From JASGDC01 sp047606545 (GTDB taxonomy: Bacteria > Actinomycetota > Actinomycetes > Actinomycetales > Micrococcaceae): 26,220 nucleotides of DNA. The stretch is from the NCBI GenBank assembly GCA_047606545.1, contig JASGEI010000009.1:1-26220 (forward strand). Direction: 5' to 3'. Positions 15,676 through 24,171 of the stretch are shown here, one piece after another (within the stretch, counting starts at the first letter, position 1; every line of letters starts with the position of its first letter). Below the pieces are notes generated by a model, which saw only the letters and a program-made list of their open reading frames with translations, had not been told where the DNA came from and did not search any database. The position numbers were made by a program, and so were the translations under genes.

Positions 15676-16782
15676 TTAGAGTTTCCCGATTGCAATAAGT
15701 AGCATGCGACGAATTGGCTCTGCTGCTCCCCAAAGCAATTGGTCTCCAACCGTGAATAAGTTGAAAATCTGTGGATCAACACGTGATTGTCGAATACGTC
15801 CTACTGGTACACTCAGTGTTCCTGAAGTAGCTACAGGAGTTAGTTCTTCCATAGACTCTTTTTTAGAGTTTGGAATTACTTTAACCCATTCATTATGGTT
15901 AGCAATTAACTCTTCGATTTCTTCGACTGTCATATTTTCGGTAGTTTTCAAAGTAATTGCTTGTGAGTGCGAACGAAGTGCGCCAATACGAACACAAATG
16001 CCGTCAACTGGAACAGTCTTTTCAGTGTTAAGGATTTTATTAGTTTCTACTTCAGCTTTCCACTCTTCACGAGATTGACCGTTGCCAAGGTCGTTATCAA
16101 TCCAAGGAATTAGGTTGCCAGCAAGAGGTACACCGAATTGGCTAGTATCCACTTGTTTTTGAGTTTCAAGAACTTTCTTATCAATATCAAGAATTGCACT
16201 ACTTGGGTCCTTAAGTTCGCTATCCACAGCACTCTCAATGTCACCAAACTGTGTCAATAGCTCACGCATGTGACGAGCACCGCCACCAGAAGCTGCTTGG
16301 TAAGTCATAGAAGTCAGCCATTCAATTTTTCCAGCTTCAAATAGGCCACCAAGACCGATAAGCATAGTGCTTACAGTACAGTTACCGCCGATAAAGGTTT
16401 TAGTGCCATTAGCAAGGGCTTCGTCAATTACCTTACGATTAACTGGGTCAAGTACTATTACAGCATCTTCTTCCATGCGCAATGTGCTTGCAGCATCAAC
16501 CCAGATACCATTCCAACCATTATTGCGTAGCTTTTCGTATACTTCAGTGGTGTAATCTCCACCTTGAGCAGTGACAATGATATCTTGTTTGGCTAACTCT
16601 TTAATATCATAGGCGTCTTTTAAGGTGCCAGCATCGAAAGGTGCTGGCTTGCCTACTGCAGAAGTAGTGAAAAATACTGAATTAAAATTCTTGAAGTCGT
16701 TTTCTTCACGTAAGCGGTTCATCAAAACGGAACCAACCATACCGCGCCAGCCAACGAATCCTACATTATTATTGCTAGCCAA
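15676..16782 (-). CDS. asd: Aspartate-semialdehyde dehydrogenase, gammaproteobacterial type
   Basis: Reduces aspartyl-4-phosphate to aspartate semialdehyde with NADPH, the branch point for lysine/DAP, threonine and methionine. The NADP fold begins VGFVGWRGMVGSVL and the active-site cysteine is in GGNCTVS. The catalytic His is in RIGALRSHSQA, and YQAASGGGARHMRELL is nearly identical to the E. coli enzyme. The frame is open to TTG 16791, but AGAGG directly abuts that codon; it lies 9 nt before TTG 16782, which I prefer. With that start the catalytic Cys is residue 135, the same number as in E. coli. Many actinobacteria use a shorter Asd beside lysC; this long form stands alone after mutT1, which hints at transfer or an alternative lineage. 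Confidence 0.9.
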   Translation of the reverse strand: MASNNNVGFVGWRGMVGSVLMNRLREENDFKNFNSVFFTTSAVGKPAPFDAGTLKDAYDIKELAKQDIIVTAQGGDYTTEVYEKLRNNGWNGIWVDAASTLRMEEDAVIVLDPVNRKVIDEALANGTKTFIGGNCTVSTMLIGLGGLFEAGKIEWLTSMTYQAASGGGARHMRELLTQFGDIESAVDSELKDPSSAILDIDKKVLETQKQVDTSQFGVPLAGNLIPWIDNDLGNGQSREEWKAEVETNKILNTEKTVPVDGICVRIGALRSHSQAITLKTTENMTVEEIEELIANHNEWVKVIPNSKKESMEELTPVATSGTLSVPVGRIRQSRVDPQIFNLFTVGDQLLWGAAEPIRRMLLIAIGKL

Positions 16783-16794
16783 GATAACCAACCT

Positions 16795-17766
16795 CTATCC
16801 ATTGTCGTATGCAGGTCTGTGCATTTCAATACTAACAATTTTTTGCGGTTTGTTAATAGCTACTTGGCTAACGATTATTTCACCAGGTTTTAACCAAGGG
16901 TCTTCGGTAGGAAGGTATTCAGCAGCATGTTCATCTGCATGAAAGCGTAAGGTGTCCACAATAGTAGGGAAAACAGGACGATGACTGCAAATAGCAATAG
17001 GCTCATGTTTTTCTAATAGCTTGTTAAGTACTTTTACTACCTTTTCTGGCTTACGTTCATGGTTCTTTTCCGTCAGAGCAGACTTGGTTTTCAGCTTAAT
17101 TTCATGCTTTTGGGAATAATCTTCTAGCGTACGATAACAACGTAACCAGGGACTGGTTACCAGAGTAGTAGGATGCCATGATTCAAGTAATGGTCCCACA
17201 GCTTTAGCCTGTTTGCGACCAGTTGCAGCTAGTGGACGGTCGCCTTCAGCACGTGCCCAAGCAGAACGTGGTTTTGCTTTTGCATGGCGCACCATAATAT
17301 ATGGCCAAGTTTCTAACTCGTTATCCTCAAAAGCTTTGGCTAAGTAGGCTACAGGTTTTTGATCAACTCGTTGTGTTAATTTACGTAATGCTCGGTCAAT
17401 GTTATACCAGTTAGCTTTATCAACTTCTTTATCATCGACTTTAACTTTGTTAGTGGCTTCGGCAGCCCAGTAAGATATGTGTTTGTATCCTTGTTTCACC
17501 TGGTAATGCACTGGAGGTAAAGGTATTCCAAGTCGAATTTTTAGTCCAACTTCTTCCCACACTTCACGTACGGCAGTTTGTGGTAATGTTTCGCCAGGGT
17601 CAAGCTTGCCTTTTGGTATTGACCAGTCATCATAATTTGGACGATGAATCAGTAATACCTGTAGGTTGCCATCTTTTACACGCCAGCATACAGCGCCAGC
17701 AGCAAAAACTTTAGTTTCTTTAGCTACGCACTTTGGGTTTAAGCACTCATTTACTTTGTTACCCAT
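16795..17766 (-). CDS. MutT1-like Nudix hydrolase fused to a histidine phosphatase domain
   Basis: A two-domain protein of 323 residues like mycobacterial MutT1. The N-terminal Nudix box is complete: Gly53, Glu59, then REVWEEVG (67-74), which fits G-x5-E-x7-RE-x2-EE-x-G. The C-terminal SixA/phosphoglycerate-mutase-like domain has the RHAK motif (His161) and a second His in ICSHRP. In mycobacteria this architecture hydrolyses oxidised guanine nucleotides and diadenosine polyphosphates; here the substrate is inferred. The gene lies 2 bp after ppk1 and probably shares its mRNA, a pairing common in actinobacteria. An N-terminal CLNPKC pair could bind metal. ATG 17766 has only a weak upstream GAGAG, consistent with coupling. 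Confidence 0.85.
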   Translation of the reverse strand: MGNKVNECLNPKCVAKETKVFAAGAVCWRVKDGNLQVLLIHRPNYDDWSIPKGKLDPGETLPQTAVREVWEEVGLKIRLGIPLPPVHYQVKQGYKHISYWAAEATNKVKVDDKEVDKANWYNIDRALRKLTQRVDQKPVAYLAKAFEDNELETWPYIMVRHAKAKPRSAWARAEGDRPLAATGRKQAKAVGPLLESWHPTTLVTSPWLRCYRTLEDYSQKHEIKLKTKSALTEKNHERKPEKVVKVLNKLLEKHEPIAICSHRPVFPTIVDTLRFHADEHAAEYLPTEDPWLKPGEIIVSQVAINKPQKIVSIEMHRPAYDNG

Positions 17767-17768
17767 AG

Positions 17769-19958
17769 TTAACGTAGACTCTCTTTTCTTGCAGTCTCAA
17801 TCATATCAGCTATGTATGTTTGAGCATCAACTAGTGGATTTCCGTCATTATCTTGGTACTGGCGACTCCAGTTTCCATCTTCGCCAAGTGCCCATGAAGA
17901 TGTTTCATCAGATAGGTAAAGATTAAGTAAATCTTCAATATAGTTTTGCTGGTATTCTTCTTTGATTTTCACGATAGTTTCTACGCGGCGATCCAAGTTA
18001 CGGTGCATCATATCTGAAGAACCGATATAAGTAATTGCCTTACCATTATTGTGGAAACGGAAAATACGAGAATGTTCTAAGTATCGTCCCAAAATTGAGC
18101 GGACTTTGATATTTTCGCTCAGACCAGAAACTCCTGGACGGATTGCACAAATACCGCGTACTACCACCTCAACTTTAACACCGGCTTGGCTTGCACGGTA
18201 TAGGCTATCAATTATAGTTTCATCAACGATAGAGTTAACTTTAATTTTGATGCTAGCTTTTTTACCAGCTTTAGCGTTCTTAGTCTCTTGTTCCATTAGT
18301 TTTACTAACCCAGAACGCAATGTACCAGGAGCTACTAAGAAGCGATTGTAATGGCTCTCTGGAGCGTAGCCTGAAAGCTGATTAAATAACTTGGCCATAT
18401 CATCTGTTACTACTGGATCACAAGTTAATATACCTAAATCTTCGTAGAAACGAGCAGTTTTAGGGTGGTAGTTACCAGTACCAACATGAGCGTAAGAACG
18501 CAGTCCTTCTTTTTCTTGACGCACTACTAGTGATAGCTTACAGTGTGTCTTTAGTCCAACAATACCGTAGACTACGTGTACTCCAGCACGTTCTAGTTTA
18601 CGAGCCCAAGAGATATTAGCTTCCTCATCAAAGCGAGCTTTAATCTCTACGATAGCTAGTACTTGTTTACCTGATTGTGCAGCTTTAATAAGTGAATTTA
18701 CAATTGGTGAATCACCACTAGTACGGTACAAAGTCTGCTTAATTGCCTGGACATTAGGATCTGCAGCTGCTTGTTCCAAGAATGCTTGCACGCTAGTAGA
18801 AAATGCATCATAAGGGTGGTGTAGTAGGACATCACGATTACGCATTGCGCTAAAGATGTTAGCTGCTTGGCTAGTCTCAGTCTCATTAAGTAATCTGTTG
18901 GTGTGGGGTACCCGAGGTGGATAGTGTAAATCTGGGCGGTTGATTGATGTTAATTCAGTCAAACCACGTAGATCTACTGGTGCTGGAAGTTTGAATACCT
19001 CGCGGTCATCCATTTCTAGTTCAAGAACTAGATATTCAAGGACATCCTCGCTAATACTATCTGGAACTTCTAGACGTACTGGCGGTCCAAACTTACGACG
19101 TAATAATTCCTTTTCCAGAGCTTTAAGTAAGTTTTCTGCATCGTCTTCCTCTACAGAAACATCTTCATTCCTAGTTACACGGAAAATATGCTTCTCTACC
19201 ACTTCCATGCCTGGGAATAAGACATCTAGATGATGTGCAATAACATCTTCCATCGTCATATAACGACGTGGCTTATCCTTTGTGGGCTGCCCGGGATCAT
19301 CTACTGGGATAATCCTAGAAATTTCAGTAGGGACTTTCAAACGTGCGAAGCGACGAGTCCCAGTTGCAGGATTGCGCAGTAAAATGGCCATATTTAAGGA
19401 AAGTCCTGAAATGTATGGGAATGGGTGTGCTGGGTCTACTGCCAATGGAGTTAACACGGGGAATAGTTTGGTATTGAAGTAGTCCTTGAGCTTTTTTTGG
19501 TCAGTTTTATTTAACTCATCCCAAGTGACTAATTGAATACCTTCAGCTGTCATCTTTGGATGAATATCTTCACGGAAAACTGCTGCGTGGCGTTTTTGTA
19601 ATTCATGGGCAGTAGTAAGGATATTTTCGTAAATTACTTCAGGAGCTTCGCCGTTAGCAGCAGGTACTGCAATTCCAGTAGCGATACGACGCTTTAAGCC
19701 AGCTACACGTACCATAAAGAATTCGTCTAAGTTTGAAGCGAAAATTGCTAGGAAATTTGCTCGTTCTAATAGTGGTAGAGTTTCATCTTCGGCAAGCTCT
19801 AGTACTCTTTTGTTAAATGCAAGCCATGACATTTCACGCTCTAGGAAGCGGTCTAAGCCAAAATCTCCTTCAAGCTCTGGTTTATCCAGTTTCATAGGAA
19901 TTGAAACGTGGTCTTTTTTAGTATCAAGTTTTTGTTTATTTTTCTTTTTTACAGCCAT
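17769..19958 (-). CDS. ppk1: Polyphosphate kinase 1
   Basis: Reversibly polymerises the terminal phosphate of ATP into polyphosphate. All four PPK1 domains appear to be present in 729 residues: N domain (FLEREMSWLAFNKRVLELA), H domain, and two phospholipase-D-like domains. The active-site histidines are His472 in LKTHCK and His629 in YLEHSR, matching E. coli His435 and His592, with YAHVGTGNYHPKTAR between them. The N-terminal Lys-rich tail is normal in actinobacteria. ATG 19958 has a TAAAAT hexamer only about 10 nt upstream and no SD, so the mRNA may be nearly leaderless. It heads a run with mutT1 and asd and lies near the pst operon, which suggests a joint phosphate-storage role. Confidence 0.94.
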   Translation of the reverse strand: MAVKKKNKQKLDTKKDHVSIPMKLDKPELEGDFGLDRFLEREMSWLAFNKRVLELAEDETLPLLERANFLAIFASNLDEFFMVRVAGLKRRIATGIAVPAANGEAPEVIYENILTTAHELQKRHAAVFREDIHPKMTAEGIQLVTWDELNKTDQKKLKDYFNTKLFPVLTPLAVDPAHPFPYISGLSLNMAILLRNPATGTRRFARLKVPTEISRIIPVDDPGQPTKDKPRRYMTMEDVIAHHLDVLFPGMEVVEKHIFRVTRNEDVSVEEDDAENLLKALEKELLRRKFGPPVRLEVPDSISEDVLEYLVLELEMDDREVFKLPAPVDLRGLTELTSINRPDLHYPPRVPHTNRLLNETETSQAANIFSAMRNRDVLLHHPYDAFSTSVQAFLEQAAADPNVQAIKQTLYRTSGDSPIVNSLIKAAQSGKQVLAIVEIKARFDEEANISWARKLERAGVHVVYGIVGLKTHCKLSLVVRQEKEGLRSYAHVGTGNYHPKTARFYEDLGILTCDPVVTDDMAKLFNQLSGYAPESHYNRFLVAPGTLRSGLVKLMEQETKNAKAGKKASIKIKVNSIVDETIIDSLYRASQAGVKVEVVVRGICAIRPGVSGLSENIKVRSILGRYLEHSRIFRFHNNGKAITYIGSSDMMHRNLDRRVETIVKIKEEYQQNYIEDLLNLYLSDETSSWALGEDGNWSRQYQDNDGNPLVDAQTYIADMIETARKESLR

Positions 19959-20055
19959 TTAACCATTTTACCAATAATTGACTGATAAGTAAGGCGTATA
20001 TTGAAGAGTTAGTGATAATGCCTTAGGTTATTGTAAAACTAATTGTAAAAAAGAG

Positions 20056-20160
20056 ATGATGTTGCCAAATGCAAAAAATTTATCCATTAGAAAAATCGCT
20101 GATATAGTAGCAAAGCAGCGTCAAGGTCATACTCGCGGTAAAATCGTGGTTAGAGTATAA
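20056..20160 (+). pseudogene. C-terminal remnant of a zinc-type (MDR) dehydrogenase, or a small ORF
   Basis: A 34-codon ORF after an AAAAAAGAG stretch. Its end, RQGHTRGKIVVRV, looks like the conserved C-terminus of medium-chain alcohol dehydrogenases and quinone oxidoreductases, where a Gly-His-x-x-Gly-Lys-(I/V)-V-V pattern closes the protein. The rest of such an enzyme is absent. It is best read as the leftover of a deleted gene, possibly with a chance or retained start, but translation as a microprotein cannot be excluded. Confidence 0.4.
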
Positions 20161-20201
20161 AATTAATAGTAAACAAATAAAATAGGCGGTAGAATAATAT
20201 T

Positions 20202-20315
20202 ATGTCTTTAGTAGCTCTTGAAATGTTTTTTATTGGTCTGCTTTCCGCAGGTACTTTAGGTATCGCTGGCTTCGCAGGCTATGTACTGTATTCCCTATTT
20301 AAGGATAACTCTTAA
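20202..20315 (+). CDS. Small single-span membrane protein of unknown function
   Basis: A 37-residue protein, MSLVALEMFFIGLLSAGTLG at its start, with one hydrophobic helix across about residues 3-31 and a short charged end (SLFKDNS). The stop overlaps the ATG of the FABP gene (TAATG), so it is probably co-translated with it. AGGCGG lies 12-17 nt upstream of the ATG. I do not recognise a family. The tight coupling to the nitrobindin-like gene is the best argument that it is real. Confidence 0.6.
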   Translation: MSLVALEMFFIGLLSAGTLGIAGFAGYVLYSLFKDNS

Positions 20316-20947
20316 TGGTTGTGGAGATTCCTACTGGCTTACCACCAGAAATAGTCCCAATTTCTTGGTTACTTGGTAAGTGGGAAGGTGCTGGCGTAAT
20401 CACTCATCATGGTAAAACTGAGGGTGAGTTTACTGAAGAGCCTTTCATTCAAGAAGTAGAGTTTAAACATGGTGAATTGCCATATCTTGAATACATTTCT
20501 CATACTTGGTTAGTTAATGATGAAGGCGAAAAAAGTACGCCACTAAACGTCGAAAGTGGTATTTGGCAGCTGGATCGTGAATTTAATGATGAAGATGCAG
20601 GTCCTGGAATGTTCCCAGGTGCTGAAGGATACACTTATGCTGATGCAGAGCAAGTAGAGAAACTCCGTAATAAAGATGGTGGTTTCGACCTATTAGTGAG
20701 TATTGTGCATCCAGGTGGCATTAATGAGCTTTATCTTGGAGATGTAAAGAATGCCAGAATTCGGTTGCGTACTGACGCAGTTACTCGTGCGCAAAGTGCA
20801 AAAACCTATGCTGCGGCTACTCGTATGTATGGTTGGGTAAATGGTGAATTATTATGGGCATGGGATATAGCAGCTAATGGAAAATCTCTTGAATCTCACG
20901 CTTCAGCACAATTAAAGAAAGCTTATACCCCAGAAAAAGATGCTTAA
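20315..20947 (+). CDS. FABP/nitrobindin-like heme-binding protein (DUF1794)
   Basis: A beta-barrel protein of the nitrobindin/THAP4-like family, found widely in actinobacteria (for example Rv2717c). The signature LLGKWEGAG (19-27) is followed by FTEEPFIQEVEF and a C-terminal HASAQL with His195, the expected heme ligand position. Family members bind heme and isomerise peroxynitrite to nitrate; lipid binding was an older suggestion. At 210 residues it is typical. ATG 20315 overlaps the upstream microprotein stop, and the stop overlaps ygfZ by 8 bp, so the three genes form a coupled unit. Confidence 0.85.
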   Translation: MVVEIPTGLPPEIVPISWLLGKWEGAGVITHHGKTEGEFTEEPFIQEVEFKHGELPYLEYISHTWLVNDEGEKSTPLNVESGIWQLDREFNDEDAGPGMFPGAEGYTYADAEQVEKLRNKDGGFDLLVSIVHPGGINELYLGDVKNARIRLRTDAVTRAQSAKTYAAATRMYGWVNGELLWAWDIAANGKSLESHASAQLKKAYTPEKDA

Positions 20948-22010
20948 TATTCCAGGAGCAGTCTCAGCAGAAGGGCATGATCAGGGGGTCACTGCTCACT
21001 TTGGGTCGTTGACGAAAGATCAAAAGAAGTTACTTGCTAATCGCAAAAATACTTTTGTGCATTTAGCTAATCATGGAATTTTGCAATTGAATGGTAGTGA
21101 TGCACAAGATTGGTTAAATTCACTAACTAGTCAGGAACTTATGCAGTTAAAAACTGGCGACAGTGCAGAAACTTTAATTTTGACTCCACAAGGTCGAGTG
21201 GAACACCAACTTAAAGTGATTAAAGATAACGACTTTTTATGGTTACTAGTCGAAGGTCACGATAAGGATGTTGCAAAATCATGGTTAGAGTCCATGGTGT
21301 TTATGAAAGATGTCCAGATTAAGGATGTTAGCGATAAGTACACAGTTTTGGGTGCTTTAACAAGTGAAACTGAACTAACACCGACTGCTATTTGGATTGA
21401 TAATTGGTCAGAAATACAGCCTGGAGGCTATGCTTATGGAGATATTTTAGAGGACCAAAGTACTTGGTCTTACGCTGAGCTAATTTTGCCAAATTCTGAT
21501 GTAACAGAGTTGAAAGACCAAGTAAATTGGGTAGGTATTGATGCTTTTGAAGCATTGCGAGTTATGGCTGCTAGACCACGCTTCGGTTTTGAAACTGATG
21601 AAAAAACCATTCCACATGAGCTTAACTGGCTTCGTTCGGCAGTGCATCTAAATAAAGGTTGTTATCGTGGTCAAGAAACCGTAGCCAAAGTTCATAATGT
21701 TGGACATCCGCCAAGGAGACTAGTTTTATTGCATATCGATGGCTCTAACCATGCTTTCCCGAAGCATGGGCAAGAAGTGCTTCAAGGTGAGAAAGTAGTG
21801 GGTAAAGTTACCACTGGTGGTTTCCATCATGAATGGGGGCCAGTTGCATTAGCAGTTATTAAACGTACGGTTCCAGCTAATGTGCAATTAACACTAAAAG
21901 ATGGTTCGGCGTGTTCTCAAGAAATTATCGTTCCAGTCGATGCAGGAGCCACAGTAATCGTTGATAGAAAAGGGTTTTTGAGTAGTGGTGCACGTAAGCC
22001 ACTACTATGA
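20940..22010 (+). CDS. YgfZ/GcvT-like folate-binding protein
   Basis: A tetrahydrofolate-dependent protein that helps assemble or repair certain iron-sulfur enzymes. The diagnostic motif KGCYRGQE is at 239-246 (Cys241), and the N-terminal GcvT-like fold is visible in FVHLANHGILQLNGSDAQDWLNSL. At 356 residues it is normal for actinobacterial YgfZ. ATG 20940 overlaps the FABP stop by 8 bp. A modest hairpin follows the stop. It ends the transcription unit before pstS. Confidence 0.87.
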   Translation: MLNIPGAVSAEGHDQGVTAHFGSLTKDQKKLLANRKNTFVHLANHGILQLNGSDAQDWLNSLTSQELMQLKTGDSAETLILTPQGRVEHQLKVIKDNDFLWLLVEGHDKDVAKSWLESMVFMKDVQIKDVSDKYTVLGALTSETELTPTAIWIDNWSEIQPGGYAYGDILEDQSTWSYAELILPNSDVTELKDQVNWVGIDAFEALRVMAARPRFGFETDEKTIPHELNWLRSAVHLNKGCYRGQETVAKVHNVGHPPRRLVLLHIDGSNHAFPKHGQEVLQGEKVVGKVTTGGFHHEWGPVALAVIKRTVPANVQLTLKDGSACSQEIIVPVDAGATVIVDRKGFLSSGARKPLL

Positions 22011-22011
22011 G

Positions 22012-22036
22012 ATTTCGCTCACGAAACGAAATTTTT
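22012..22036 (+). terminator. Weak terminator after ygfZ
   Basis: ATTTCG (22012-22017) pairs with CGAAAT (22027-22032), followed by TTTTA. An alternative 5-bp stem with a 4-nt loop overlaps it. The stem is short, so read-through into pstS is possible. An 8-bp inverted repeat also lies within the last codons of ygfZ (21981-21988 with 21999-22006), without a T run. Confidence 0.4.
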
Positions 22037-22100
22037 AGATAACGATATATTTATTTTTGCCTAAGGTAGCGTACCCTTGATTTTATGTTAATTTAAGAAT

Positions 22101-23243
22101 GTGAAAAGAAAAAAGTACTCACGTAATTCTTTGTTTGCTATCTCAGCATTAACAATTGTAAGCTCACTTACTTTAACTGCATGTGGTTCTGATGATCCTG
22201 TTGCCGCAGCGAAAGATAGTAACACACTAGCTAAGCCATCTCTTGCTGCCCATCAAATTTCAGGCACTATGACTGGTATTGGTGCTAGTTCTCAAAAGTC
22301 AGCTGTTGACACTTGGGTATCGGCATTCCAGCAAATGGAACCTAATGTTAAGGTGCAGTATTCTTCTGATGGATCTGGTGCAGGTCGTACTGCATTAATT
22401 CAGGGAGCAGCACAATTTGCTGGTACTGATGCGTATCTCAAAGATACGGAAATTGATCAGTCTAAAGCGAAATGTGGTCCTGATGGTGCCATAGACATTC
22501 CTGTTTACATTAGCCCAATTGAAATTACTTTCAATCTTGATGGAATCAAGACCTTGAACTTAGATGCTAGTACTATTGCTAAGATTTTCTCGGAAAAGAT
22601 AACTAATTGGAATGACCCAGCCATTAAGGCACTTAATCCAGGAGTTAACTTACCAAATTTAGACATTACTCCAGTGCATCGTGGTGATGAGTCAGGAACT
22701 ACTCAAAACTTTACTGATTACCTAAATAAAGTAGCACCACAAGATTGGCCTGATAAAGCTGATCAAAAGTGGCCTAATAATTACAAAGGCGAAGCAGCTC
22801 AAAAAACGGCTGGAGTAGTAGCTACTGTGGAAAGTACACCTGGTGCGATTACCTATGCTGATGAATCAGGAGTAAGTGAAGACCTAGGGCACACGAAACT
22901 TAAAGTCGGCGATAATTTCCAGACAGTAACCCCAGAAGCTGCAGCTAATGTAGTAAATGCTTCACCAAAAGTATCTGGACGTATTCCTACAGATATTGCT
23001 ATCCAAATCGACCGTAAGACTACCGCAGCTAATAGTTATCCACTAGTACTTATTTCTTATCACGCGGTTTGTACTACTTACAAAGATCAGGAAACTGTTG
23101 ACTTAGTTAAAGCTTGGGAAACTTTTGTAGTTAGTGAGAAAGGGCAACAACTAAGCTACGAGGCTACTGGTTCAGCGCCATTACCAGCAAAGCTTAGAAC
23201 TCTTGCTAATAAGTCTATTAATTCAATAAAGGTAGGTAACTAA
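22101..23243 (+). CDS. pstS: PstS phosphate-binding lipoprotein
   Basis: The periplasmic-type (here lipid-anchored) phosphate receptor of the Pst ABC transporter. A basic N-terminus and hydrophobic segment end in the lipobox LTAC with Cys28, so the mature protein starts there. The phosphate-binding signatures are clear: GIGASSQKSAVDTW, then GSGAGRTALIQG, and RGDESGTTQNFTDYL. At 380 residues it is full length. The start is GTG 22101 with only a weak upstream purine stretch. It is the first gene of a pstSCAB-phoU operon and is expected to be induced by phosphate limitation. Confidence 0.94.
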   Translation: MKRKKYSRNSLFAISALTIVSSLTLTACGSDDPVAAAKDSNTLAKPSLAAHQISGTMTGIGASSQKSAVDTWVSAFQQMEPNVKVQYSSDGSGAGRTALIQGAAQFAGTDAYLKDTEIDQSKAKCGPDGAIDIPVYISPIEITFNLDGIKTLNLDASTIAKIFSEKITNWNDPAIKALNPGVNLPNLDITPVHRGDESGTTQNFTDYLNKVAPQDWPDKADQKWPNNYKGEAAQKTAGVVATVESTPGAITYADESGVSEDLGHTKLKVGDNFQTVTPEAAANVVNASPKVSGRIPTDIAIQIDRKTTAANSYPLVLISYHAVCTTYKDQETVDLVKAWETFVVSEKGQQLSYEATGSAPLPAKLRTLANKSINSIKVGN

Positions 23244-23244
23244 T

Positions 23245-24171
23245 ATGTCATCTACAGCTAAAACTTTTAGAAAGAGTTCTACAGGTAAACAGGCTGACTT
23301 GATTTTCTCTCGTGTAGCTCTAGGTTCTGGAATTTTAATTCTAGTAATTTTGGCAGGGGTATCGGCCTTCTTAATTGCTCAAGCATTACCTGCGTTAATT
23401 GCTAACCCTAGCAAAATTGAAGGCGGTCATGGCTTTGGCGCTTATATTTTGCCATTAGTTATCGGAACTTTAATTTCAGTAATTATCGCATTACTTTTTG
23501 CTACGCCAGTAGCTATGGGCATTGCGTTATTCATCTCGCACTATGCGCCAAGGAAAATGTCTCAAGCATTAGGTTATGTTATTGATTTACTTGCAGCTAT
23601 CCCGTCGGTGGTTTATGGCTTATGGGGTTGGATGATACTGGCACCAGCAATTCAACCAATTTTTACTTGGTTATCTGACCATCTTGGTTTCATCCCAATA
23701 TTTGCAGGACCAGTGTCAACTACTGGTCGCACTATGTTAACTGCTGGTTTGGTGCTTTCGGTAATGGTATTACCCATTATCACTTCAATGACTCGTGAGA
23801 TTTTCTTGCAAACTCCAAAACTTCATGAAGAAGCAGCTCTAGCTTTGGGTGCTACTAAGTGGGAAATGATTCGTACTGCAGTATTCCCTTACGGTAAAGC
23901 AGGCATTATCAGTGCGATTATGCTTGGTCTGGGCCGTGCACTTGGTGAAACCATGGCAATTGCGATGGTATTGTCCCCTGGAAGTTTAAATCCAAGCTTA
24001 GTACAAACTGGTAACCAAACTATTGCAGCTGAGATTGCGTTGAACTTCCCTGAAGCTTCAGGAGTGCGAATGAATACTTTGATTGCTGCTGGTTTGATTT
24101 TATTCATTATCACGCTTGCAGTAAATATGTTGGCACGTTGGATTGTAGCTAGAAGTGGGGAGAAGCACTAA
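23245..24171 (+). CDS. pstC: PstC phosphate ABC transporter permease
   Basis: One of two membrane permeases of the Pst transporter, 308 residues with about six membrane helices. The EAA loop that contacts PstB is seen in LHEEAALALGATKWEMIRTAVFP (about 194-216 of the protein), and the family pattern AIPSVVYGLWGW lies in the middle. ATG 23245 follows the pstS stop by one base, with GGTAGG about 8 nt upstream. Its stop overlaps the pstA ATG (TAATG). Confidence 0.93.
   Translation: MSSTAKTFRKSSTGKQADLIFSRVALGSGILILVILAGVSAFLIAQALPALIANPSKIEGGHGFGAYILPLVIGTLISVIIALLFATPVAMGIALFISHYAPRKMSQALGYVIDLLAAIPSVVYGLWGWMILAPAIQPIFTWLSDHLGFIPIFAGPVSTTGRTMLTAGLVLSVMVLPIITSMTREIFLQTPKLHEEAALALGATKWEMIRTAVFPYGKAGIISAIMLGLGRALGETMAIAMVLSPGSLNPSLVQTGNQTIAAEIALNFPEASGVRMNTLIAAGLILFIITLAVNMLARWIVARSGEKH

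Noticed and set aside
15731..15760. Plus-strand open frame over asd (15704-16078)
   Set aside because: Shadow of a highly conserved enzyme gene on the minus strand; no domain or RBS.
21981..22006. 8-bp inverted repeat in the last codons of ygfZ
   Set aside because: No T run follows, and it lies in coding DNA; it is not a convincing terminator alone.
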